This document shows, one piece after another, positions 5,835 to 11,235 of a stretch of DNA of 11,235 bases. The number at the start of each line of letters is the position of its first letter. Within the stretch, counting starts at the first letter, position 1. The DNA comes from Candidatus Methylomirabilota bacterium (GTDB taxonomy: Bacteria > Methylomirabilota > Methylomirabilia > Methylomirabilales > CSP1-5). A program made the translations under genes and the position numbers. The notes below the pieces were generated by a model. The model had not been told where the DNA came from, did not search any database, and saw only the letters and a program-made list of their open reading frames with translations. The stretch spans positions 1-11,235 of the forward strand of contig JAHFDE010000061.1 of the NCBI GenBank assembly GCA_023249165.1. Direction: 5' to 3'.

Positions 5835-7745
5835 CTACCGGCCGTAGAGGACGCGGTCGTCGCCGGCGCGGCGGGTGACCTTGATCTGATCGAAGTGCTC
5901 CAGGTACGGGATGGCGTGCTTGCGGGTGATGCCGAACAGATCCTTAAAGGTGGGGACCGAGATGGAGGCGTGGCGCTCGAGATGCTCCACGAGCCGGGCC
6001 TTCGCCTGCTCGTACGCCTCCCGATGCATATACAGGTCGTCCGTGATCTTGATCAGGGTGCCCTGCTCGACCAGACGGAAGAAGACCGCCTGCGCGGCTC
6101 TGCGATCGGCACCCGCCTCCTTGAACGCCGCGTCGACGGTGGGTGGCTGCAGCCCAGCGGTGCGGTAAAGGGTTTCGAGGCGTTCGGTGAGCGCCGCCTC
6201 TGCCGTCGAAAGTTGGGGCCGGTGCGCCGTGAGGCGGACCCTGTCGCGGTCCTGGGCCACCTCTTTAGCCACCGTGAGGTCGTTCAGGAGCTGGGCGAAC
6301 AGAGCCAGGCCAACCCCTCTCGCGAGGCGACTGCGGAGCTCCTCCTTGGAAATCCCCTCCCGCAGCGGGTTCTGCGCATGAAACTGCCTGAGCAGGCTCA
6401 GGATGGTGCCGCAGAAATCCTCATAGATCTCCCGATGGAGGTAAGCCTCTCCGTCCCGCCCCGGAAGCCGGATGATTTTTCCGGCTGTCAGTAGCTCTCG
6501 AAGCTCACCCTGCAGGGTCTCGGGGTCCAGGCCGGCCAGGGATTGTAGGCTCAAGGGAGAGAGGGGGGAGGTGTTGCTCTTCAAGATTTGCAGGAGACGG
6601 TCTCGCGATGAGCCCCGCTCCAGGATCTTGAGGTGGGCGACGACCTCCGGGCGCCTGCGTCGCTTGAGGGATGGAGAGGGATCGAGGATGACCCCACCCC
6701 CGATGGTGGTGGCAGGGGAGTAGCTCCGAAGGACGTAGCGATCGTGGGGCGTGGCCGCCGTGGGCCGCTCGAGACGGAGATGAACGTACGCCTCCTCCCC
6801 CGGGTTGAGCTTCTCGCGATCGAGCAGGATGGCCCGGGCCAGGATCTCGGCCGTCCCCAGATGAAAGCGGACGCGAGCGCGGTTCGCCAGGGGCTTCGGG
6901 GCGTCCGGCAAGAGGGCAAGGGTCGCCTCAAGGGATGTGCTCACCCGGAGGGTACCCTGGAGACAGAGGAGGTCTCCCCGCTCGATCTGGTCGGTCTCGA
7001 GCCCAGGGAGGTTGACCGCCGTTCGCTGCCCGGCCAGGACCTTCTCTACACTCTCATTATGGACCTGGAGGCGCCGGACCCGAGAAGACAGGTCCTTCGG
7101 AAGGATCGTCACCTCGTCGCCGATGGCAAGGGAGCCTGTCCAGAGGGTCCCGGTCACTATGGTGCCGAAGCCACGGATGGTAAAGACGCGGTCAATGGGA
7201 AGGCGGACGATTCCATCCCCTCGCCTCGGCTGGATCTCGGCGGCATGGCCAGCGAGCGCATCGCGGAGTTCACGGAGCCCCTCGCCGGTGAGGGAAGAGA
7301 CGGGGAGGATCGACGCCTCGTCAAGGCAGGTTCCGGTGAGGAACGTCCGGATCTCCTCCTGAACGAGATCGAGCCACTCCGGTTCCACCAGGTCCTTCTT
7401 CGTGAGGGCGACGAGCCCTCGACGGATGCCCAGGAGCTGGCAGATGTGGAGGTGCTCCCGGGTCTGGGGCATCACCCCCTCGTCGGCCGCGATGACCAGA
7501 ATGACCAGATCGATGCCTCCCACGCCGGCCAGCATCGTCTTGACGAACCGTTCGTGGCCAGGCACATCGACGACGCCCAGGGTGATCCCCCCCTCGAGGC
7601 GGAGAAAGGCGAAGCCCAGCTCAATGGAGATGCCCCGCTCTTTCTCCTCTTTGAGTCGGTCAGTATCGATACCGGTGAGGGCCTTGACCAGGGCGGTCTT
7701 GCCGTGGTCGATATGGCCAGCGGTCCCGACGATGACGTGCTTCAT
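5835..7745 (-). CDS. selB: selenocysteine-specific translation elongation factor SelB
   Basis: The 636-residue protein has the usual bacterial SelB length. The N-terminal EF-Tu-like GTPase domain shows G1 GHIDHGKT (10-17), the switch I region ERGISIELGF (36-45), G3 DVPGHE (60-65) and G4 TKKD (115-118). Beta-barrel domains II and III follow (~170-340, including FTIRGFGTIVTGTLWTG). The C-terminal ~260 residues form the winged-helix repeats that bind the SECIS hairpin in mRNA, ending in the signature RKHAIPYLEHFDQIKVTRRAG. SelB carries Sec-tRNA-Sec to UGA codons followed by a SECIS element; its tRNA gene is also in this window. ATG 7745 gives the canonical MKHVIVGTAGHIDHGKT start, but there is no good Shine-Dalgarno in front of it, which may mean weak or controlled translation. 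It follows fdhD after a 100-base gap that holds a promoter-like site and a hairpin, so it may be transcribed partly on its own. Confidence 0.98.
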   Translation of the reverse strand: MKHVIVGTAGHIDHGKTALVKALTGIDTDRLKEEKERGISIELGFAFLRLEGGITLGVVDVPGHERFVKTMLAGVGGIDLVILVIAADEGVMPQTREHLHICQLLGIRRGLVALTKKDLVEPEWLDLVQEEIRTFLTGTCLDEASILPVSSLTGEGLRELRDALAGHAAEIQPRRGDGIVRLPIDRVFTIRGFGTIVTGTLWTGSLAIGDEVTILPKDLSSRVRRLQVHNESVEKVLAGQRTAVNLPGLETDQIERGDLLCLQGTLRVSTSLEATLALLPDAPKPLANRARVRFHLGTAEILARAILLDREKLNPGEEAYVHLRLERPTAATPHDRYVLRSYSPATTIGGGVILDPSPSLKRRRRPEVVAHLKILERGSSRDRLLQILKSNTSPLSPLSLQSLAGLDPETLQGELRELLTAGKIIRLPGRDGEAYLHREIYEDFCGTILSLLRQFHAQNPLREGISKEELRSRLARGVGLALFAQLLNDLTVAKEVAQDRDRVRLTAHRPQLSTAEAALTERLETLYRTAGLQPPTVDAAFKEAGADRRAAQAVFFRLVEQGTLIKITDDLYMHREAYEQAKARLVEHLERHASISVPTFKDLFGITRKHAIPYLEHFDQIKVTRRAGDDRVLYGR

Positions 7746-7781
7746 GGGAGGGTCTCATGCATGGGGGAGGGCTCCATCGGT

Positions 7782-7800
7782 TCACGGACCTGCCCCGTGA
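7782..7800 (-). promoter_or_regulatory. SECIS-like hairpin in the selB leader
   Basis: On the minus strand UCACGG and CCGUGA form a perfect 6-bp stem around the 7-base loop GGCAGGU, ending 36 bases before the selB start codon. The loop contains AGGU followed by C, recalling the AGGUCU apical loop of the E. coli fdhF SECIS. In E. coli a SECIS-like element in the selAB leader binds SelB and lowers selAB expression; a similar autoregulation here is an inference from position and loop. The hairpin lacks a following T run, so it is not a good intrinsic terminator. Confidence 0.4.
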
Positions 7801-7807
7801 TCAAAGT

Positions 7808-7816
7808 ATCATAGCA
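7808..7816 (-). promoter_or_regulatory. candidate extended -10 promoter of selB
   Basis: The minus strand reads TGCTATGAT: a TG one base before TATGAT (5 of 6 to TATAAT), the extended -10 pattern that needs little or no -35 box. No good -35 is visible. Transcription would start near 7801, placing the SECIS-like hairpin at the very 5' end of a leader of about 56 bases. The unusually long fdhD-selB gap is consistent with a separate promoter. Confidence 0.4.
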
Positions 7817-7845
7817 CACCATCGAGTGGATCAGGGCGGCACCGA

Positions 7846-8625
7846 CTACCGGGTAGGGGTGGGCTCGGCAACGGGGGTGTGGAGGATCCGCTCCGGGTGG
7901 GAGTAGAGATTGAAGCCGTCCCCCCGGGCGTAGCCGATCAGGGTGATCCCCAGCTGCTTTGCCCCTTCGATCGCTAGCGAGGTAGGCGAGGTCCGCGAGA
8001 TGATGAAGGGGGTCCCCATGTGGGCGCCTTTGCGCAGCATCTCGGAAGAGATGCGCCCGGTGCTCAAGAGGATTCGCCCGCGGGTCGGGATCTCTTTCAG
8101 GAGCGCCTCGCCCATGATCTTGTCCAGGGCGTTGTGGCGCCCCACATCCTCGGCCGCGATGAGCAGCTTCTCGCCGTCGCTCAGGGCCGCTCCGTGGACC
8201 CCTCGGGTGGCCATGTACAGGGTACAGGCCTCAAAGAGCTGGCGCATAAGAGGATAGACCTGCTCCGGCTTGAGCACCTCCTCAGACAGGATGGGGGGGT
8301 ATGGCTGGAGCGCCAGCGAAAAGGTGATCCCTCCGCTGCACCCCGAGGTGAAGACACGCCGGGTCGGGGGGGTGAAAGGCCTGGCGAGGGTGACCTCGGC
8401 CAGGCCCATCTCTTCGTGGATCTCGAGGGAGGTGATATCGGCAAGATCCCGGATGATCCCTTCGAAGGAGAGAAACCCCACCACGAGGTAATCCAGCTTG
8501 ACCGGGGTGCTCATCATCGTGGCCAGCTCTTGGCCGTTCACGAGGATGGTCAGGGGCCGTTCCGTGACGACCCCCTTGTCGAGCGCCTCAAAGACGCCCC
8601 GGCGGTACTGATACGTGCGCGGCAT
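7846..8625 (-). CDS. fdhD: formate dehydrogenase accessory sulfurtransferase FdhD
   Basis: The 259-residue protein carries the FdhD family hallmarks: N-terminal ERPLTILVNGQELATMMSTP, the Cys-containing loop FTSGCSGG (C96), AAEDVGRHNALDKIMG (about residues 157-172), LLSTGRISSEMLRKGAHMG and C-terminal GYARGDGFNLYSHPERI. FdhD moves sulfur from the cysteine desulfurase IscS to the bis-MGD molybdenum or tungsten cofactor, giving the sulfido ligand that formate dehydrogenases need. Where E. coli FdhD has C121-x-x-C124, only the first position is a cysteine here; the second aligns with glycine. Sulfur transfer would have to use one cysteine. The ATG at 8625 has GGAG seven bases upstream. It starts 21 bases after nrfD ends, so it belongs to the same transcript as the dehydrogenase subunits. 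Confidence 0.96.
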   Translation of the reverse strand: MPRTYQYRRGVFEALDKGVVTERPLTILVNGQELATMMSTPVKLDYLVVGFLSFEGIIRDLADITSLEIHEEMGLAEVTLARPFTPPTRRVFTSGCSGGITFSLALQPYPPILSEEVLKPEQVYPLMRQLFEACTLYMATRGVHGAALSDGEKLLIAAEDVGRHNALDKIMGEALLKEIPTRGRILLSTGRISSEMLRKGAHMGTPFIISRTSPTSLAIEGAKQLGITLIGYARGDGFNLYSHPERILHTPVAEPTPTR

Positions 8626-8646
8626 GGCGTCACTCCGGTCCGAATC

Positions 8647-9690
8647 TTATTTTTTGGCCCCTGGGCCCCCCTCCGCCCCGATTCCATAGACAGCGGCCCA
8701 TGGCGGGAAGGGAAGCGGCTGCTTGACCATATCTCCTCCTGTGACGATCAGGAACCTGAGGACCAGGCCTCCGATGAGGGCGAGGCTGAAGTACGCACCG
8801 GCCAGGGCCGGGATCGGCTTGCGGGCTTGCGCGAAGATCCCGACGAGTCCCAGGATGAGGGGGATGGCGAGGCCGGGGACCACGAAGCCCCACCAGAACC
8901 AGGGTGCTAGGTCGCCCTTGGTGAGGATATGGTAAATGTAGGGTCCTCCCTTTTCGGGCGATCCTTTCGCGAGATGCGTCAGGAAAGAGTAGAGTTCATA
9001 TGCCTCGAACAGGATCGCACCCGCCAGGACCACGGTTGTCCAGCGCAGCACATTGCTCAGCTCCTGACTCGGCAGAGAGACCCCCACCCATGGCCAGCGC
9101 AGAGACATATACCGGGCGACCAAAAGCCCGAGCCCGGCGCAGGCGATCCCGGTCGTCACCCCCGAGTTCAGGAACATGACCGGCAGGTACTTGTGCGACC
9201 ACAGGGGGGTGAAACCGTGGATGGTCCCGAATCCGGAAAGGAGCCATCCCGTATACATCGCCAGCAAAGGGGCCATGATCAAGCCCAAAAGTGCCAGGAC
9301 GGTCCTGGGTCCCTTCCCCGCTCGGAAGTACCACAGGGCGCCGTATGCGATGGCGATCAGCGAGACGCTCCCCAGGATCCAGCCCCCCCACGTCATCCAG
9401 GAGCTGTAATTGGTAAAGAAGAAGGGGAAGAGAATTCCCCGCTCTGGTTTTCCCAGGTGCGCCGAGATGAAGAAGCCCCCCAGACCGGCACAGGGGATCG
9501 CCAGGTAGACGGCCACCCGGGCGAGGGGGTCAAAGCGAGGGAACTTCCAGCCGGCGATCTCTGCGAGGGCGGCCACGATCAACAGCCCGGCCGTGAGACC
9601 CCCGAAGAAGAGATAGAGAGGGACGTGCGGCGTCGCGGACCACTTGTGGCTTGCGAGGATGATCGGTTCAAACTGCATCGTTGGTGGCAT
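8647..9690 (-). CDS. nrfD: NrfD-family membrane subunit of formate dehydrogenase
   Basis: This is a very hydrophobic 347-residue protein with about eight to nine predicted membrane helices, for example LYLFFGGLTAGLLIVAALAEIAGW, FTNYSSWMTWGGWILGSVSLIAIAYGALWYF and WWGFVVPGLAIPLILGLVGIFA. The early HVPLYLFFGGLTAG and AHLGKPER motifs are typical of the NrfD/PsrC family, whose members bind quinones and exchange electrons with a four-cluster Fe-S partner. Lying directly after the Fe-S subunit gene, it should anchor the dehydrogenase and pass electrons to the quinone pool. It takes the place of the cytochrome b anchor (FdnI/FdhC) found in other formate dehydrogenases, so no heme is expected. The start ATG 9690 follows GGAGG seven bases upstream; a second in-frame ATG twelve bases downstream (MQFEPI) is possible. 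The ribosome binding site lies in a small hairpin. The gene ends in TAA. Confidence 0.9.
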   Translation of the reverse strand: MPPTMQFEPIILASHKWSATPHVPLYLFFGGLTAGLLIVAALAEIAGWKFPRFDPLARVAVYLAIPCAGLGGFFISAHLGKPERGILFPFFFTNYSSWMTWGGWILGSVSLIAIAYGALWYFRAGKGPRTVLALLGLIMAPLLAMYTGWLLSGFGTIHGFTPLWSHKYLPVMFLNSGVTTGIACAGLGLLVARYMSLRWPWVGVSLPSQELSNVLRWTTVVLAGAILFEAYELYSFLTHLAKGSPEKGGPYIYHILTKGDLAPWFWWGFVVPGLAIPLILGLVGIFAQARKPIPALAGAYFSLALIGGLVLRFLIVTGGDMVKQPLPFPPWAAVYGIGAEGGPGAKK

Positions 9691-9695
9691 GGCAA

Positions 9696-9710
9696 TCCCT
9701 CCGAAAGGGA
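9696..9710 (-). promoter_or_regulatory. hairpin overlapping the nrfD ribosome binding site
   Basis: UCCCU and AGGGA pair perfectly around the loop UUCGG on the minus strand. The Shine-Dalgarno GGAGG (9698-9702) is formed by the end of the loop and the start of the 3' arm, so folding would partly hide it. The 5' arm can instead join the extension of the neighbouring large hairpin, so the two folds compete. The pairing is visible in the sequence; a regulatory effect is inferred. Confidence 0.35.
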
Positions 9711-9711
9711 A

Positions 9712-9745
9712 ATCCCCACCGGCACCCGTCCGCGCCGGTGGGGAT
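9712..9745 (-). promoter_or_regulatory. strong 12-bp hairpin between fdhB and nrfD
   Basis: ATCCCCACCGGC (9712-9723) and GCCGGTGGGGAT (9734-9745) are perfect inverse repeats around a 10-base loop; GGG 9707-9709 and CCC 9746-9748 can lengthen the stem past a two-base bulge. It starts 26 bases after the fdhB stop. It is followed on the minus strand by TTTCCCTTT rather than a continuous T run, so it may act as a partial terminator or as a 3'-end stabiliser. Either would set a lower level of the membrane subunit than of the soluble subunits. Confidence 0.6.
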
Positions 9746-9771
9746 CCCGGTCACTGCCATAGAGAACGAGC

Positions 9772-10377
9772 CTAAAACCGCCCTGGTGGATAGGCGGTCT
9801 CCCATCCCCAGGCGCTACCACCCGGGCCGCGGGCGGCCATTCGGGCGCGCACCACCTTGGCCACCTCTTCCGCATCCCCCGCGACCAGTGCCTTGGTGGA
9901 GCAGATTGAGGCGCACATGGGGAGCTTCCCCTCTGCGATCCGGTTGGACCCGTAGAACTTGCGCTCCTTCTCCGAGAAGGGCTCCTCGGGCCCGCCGGCG
10001 CAGTAGGTGCACTTGTCCATGACGCCCCGCGCCCCGAAAGCATGACCCTTGGGGAACTGCGGGGCCCCGAACGGACACGCATACAGGCAATACCCGCACC
10101 CGATGCAGGTCTCCTTGTTGACGTGGACGATCCCATCCGGTCGATGGTAGAGGGCATCCACCGGACAGACGGCCACGCACGGTGCCTTGGAGCAGTGCAT
10201 GCAGGGGACGGCGATGTTGGTCTCCCCCGGCTGCCCCTCGTTCACCGTGACCACCCGGATGCGAGCAATGCCCTGCGGGACGTTATTCTCGTTCTTGCAC
10301 GCGACCTCGCAGCCGCCGCATTCGATGCAGCGCTTGGCGTCGATGTAGAACTTCATCCGCGCGGTCGTTAAGGCCAT
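9772..10377 (-). CDS. fdhB: formate dehydrogenase iron-sulfur (beta) subunit, four [4Fe-4S]
   Basis: The 201-residue ferredoxin-like protein has sixteen cysteines in four groups: C17/20/23/27 (CIECGGCEVAC), C59/62/67/71 (CMHCSKAPCVAVCP), C91/94/97/101 (CIGCGYCLYACPF) and C123/126/155/159. This is the DMSO reductase-type electron-transfer subunit pattern for four [4Fe-4S] clusters, carrying electrons from the catalytic subunit to the membrane subunit. Unlike E. coli FdnH/FdoH (~290-300 residues) it lacks a C-terminal membrane helix; it resembles the shorter beta subunits found in epsilon- and deltaproteobacterial enzymes. It has no signal peptide, as expected for a partner co-exported through Tat with the catalytic subunit. 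The ATG at 10377 has a G-rich Shine-Dalgarno about eight bases away; an in-frame ATG at residue 8 (MKFYID) is an alternative. It begins 15 bases after the catalytic subunit stops, so translation is probably coupled. Confidence 0.94.
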   Translation of the reverse strand: MALTTARMKFYIDAKRCIECGGCEVACKNENNVPQGIARIRVVTVNEGQPGETNIAVPCMHCSKAPCVAVCPVDALYHRPDGIVHVNKETCIGCGYCLYACPFGAPQFPKGHAFGARGVMDKCTYCAGGPEEPFSEKERKFYGSNRIAEGKLPMCASICSTKALVAGDAEEVAKVVRARMAARGPGGSAWGWETAYPPGRF

Positions 10378-10392
10378 AGCTCACACCCCCCT

Positions 10393-11235
10393 TCAGGCCT
10401 TCTTGATCCGGCAGAGGCCCGTCTTGGTTTCCTGCATCTGGGTGACGATGTCGTACCCATAGTTGGTGACCGTATTGGCGGATTCGCCAAGGCCGTAGGG
10501 CACCGTCCCCTCGGGGAACTTTTGCTCGAGCGACTTCCCCTCGAGGAACCCGCCCCAGTGGAAGGGCAGGAAGACGGTGTCGGGGCCCACCCGGCGGGTC
10601 ACCTTGGCCTTGACCTTGACCATGCTGGGCTTAGCGTCAAGATCGGGTGGCGACTCGATGATCATCCAGCCGCCGTTCTTGATCCCATAGTCGTTGGCGA
10701 GCTTGGGGTGGATCTCGCAATACATGTCGTTCAGCTCCACGAGCCACCAGGACGCCCGCTCCGAGGCGCCACCCCCCTCGAACTCCACCTGCCGGCCGGT
10801 CGTCAGGATGATCGGATACTCCTTCACCCAGTCCGGCTTCTGCAGGCTCTTGAAGAGGGTGGGCACGCGCCAGTGGTTCTTCACGTCGTCGTATGTCGGG
10901 TACTTGGCGATCAGGTCGGGCCGCGGGCTGTGGATCGGCTCGCGGTGGATCGGAATCGGGTCCGGGATATTCCAGGCCTTGATCCGGGCACGGCCGTTGC
11001 CCCACGGGGCTAACCCCTCCGCCAGGGCCTCCTCGATCGGCTGACCGGTCAGGTCAGTGCCGTAAGCCTTGCCCGGGCCGTAGTCCGGGTTCGGGGCCTT
11101 GCTTCCCCTGATATCGACGGCCGCGTAGAGCGATTTTTCATCAGGTGCCTTGGGGCCCCAGCGCAGCCGGAAGGGGAGGCCGCCGTTGGCCACCGACTTG
11201 CTGATGTCATACAGGATCGGCGTGCCGGGGTGCTT
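10393..11235 (-). CDS. fdhA: formate dehydrogenase catalytic (alpha) subunit, C-terminal part only
   Basis: The frame is open to the right edge, so only the last 280 residues are visible of a protein expected to have around 900-1000. The segment from YPIILTTGRQVEFEGGG through LNDMYCEIHPKLANDYGIKNGGWMIIESP to VTRRVGPDTVFLPFHWGG is the molybdopterin-dinucleotide-binding domain (Molydop_binding) of the DMSO reductase superfamily. The preceding GNGRARIKAWNIPDPIPIHREPIHSPRPDL is typical of large formate dehydrogenase subunits. The enzyme oxidises formate to CO2 at a Mo or W bis-MGD centre. The active-site residue, Sec or Cys, the proximal Fe-S cluster and any Tat signal lie outside the window. Neighbouring fdhD and selB argue for a formate dehydrogenase, probably a selenoprotein, rather than another family member. 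The stop is TGA directly after RIKKA, at the normal end of the domain, so it is read as termination. Confidence 0.88.
   Translation of the reverse strand, partial: KHPGTPILYDISKSVANGGLPFRLRWGPKAPDEKSLYAAVDIRGSKAPNPDYGPGKAYGTDLTGQPIEEALAEGLAPWGNGRARIKAWNIPDPIPIHREPIHSPRPDLIAKYPTYDDVKNHWRVPTLFKSLQKPDWVKEYPIILTTGRQVEFEGGGASERASWWLVELNDMYCEIHPKLANDYGIKNGGWMIIESPPDLDAKPSMVKVKAKVTRRVGPDTVFLPFHWGGFLEGKSLEQKFPEGTVPYGLGESANTVTNYGYDIVTQMQETKTGLCRIKKA

Noticed and set aside
6633..7814. 393-codon open frame on the plus strand
   Set aside because: It is antisense to selB across nearly its whole length, has no recognisable domain, and is of a kind expected from GC-rich coding DNA.
8644..8672. GGCCC/GGGCC inverted repeat beside a run of six A/T at the nrfD end as a terminator
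   Set aside because: On the minus strand the repeat is followed by A, not T, and on the plus strand the T run comes before the stem; it also overlaps the coding end.
8020..8910. 296-codon open frame on the plus strand
   Set aside because: Antisense to fdhD and the nrfD-like gene; charged, low-complexity translation without homology features.
10393..10395. TGA at the end of fdhA as a possible selenocysteine codon
   Set aside because: It lies after the complete molybdopterin-binding domain, and fdhB starts 15 bases later; the Sec position in this family is in the N-terminal half.
1..11235. CRISPR array, complete insertion sequence, or phage integrase next to selC
   Set aside because: No regularly spaced repeats, transposase or integrase motifs were found on either strand.

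Overview
This is a GC-rich bacterial chromosome segment built mainly around formate oxidation and selenocysteine use. Most genes run on the minus strand. The encoded proteins, the two-component signalling and the tRNA-Sec with an encoded CCA end point to a Gram-negative-like, anaerobic or facultative bacterium. The style resembles uncultivated Methylomirabilota/Rokubacteria or Desulfobacterota-type lineages, but that placement is only an impression from protein character and cannot be proven here.

Reading in the direction of transcription from the right edge (11235 to 5405, minus strand), there is first the C-terminal 280 residues of a molybdenum/tungsten formate dehydrogenase catalytic subunit. 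Its active-site half lies outside the window. Then come a four-cluster ferredoxin-like electron-transfer subunit, an NrfD-type membrane quinone-interacting subunit, the sulfurtransferase chaperone FdhD, the selenocysteine elongation factor SelB, and a small TatA translocase subunit. Together they describe a membrane-anchored respiratory formate dehydrogenase, its cofactor maturation, probable selenocysteine incorporation and Tat export. Two of the gaps contain strong inverted repeats: two adjacent hairpins between fdhB and nrfD, and a SECIS-like hairpin in the selB leader.

The middle (5398 to 1928) holds the remnant of a P1/DmpA-type peptidase on the plus strand. Divergent from it is an hsp20-lon stress operon on the minus strand, whose likely promoter overlaps a perfect 15-bp palindrome.

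The left part (1 to 1948) holds the end of a PilZ-domain protein (plus), the selenocysteine tRNA gene selC (minus, 733..827) and a REC-HD-GYP response regulator (plus), which is a predicted c-di-GMP phosphodiesterase. The regulator gene overlaps the 3' end of lon tail to tail. PilZ and HD-GYP are both c-di-GMP proteins and they bracket selC.

No CRISPR array, complete insertion sequence or rRNA is visible. The most interesting unexplained items are the RNA-like structures around the fdh/sel genes and a 102-bp element bounded by perfect 12-bp inverted repeats between selB and tatA.
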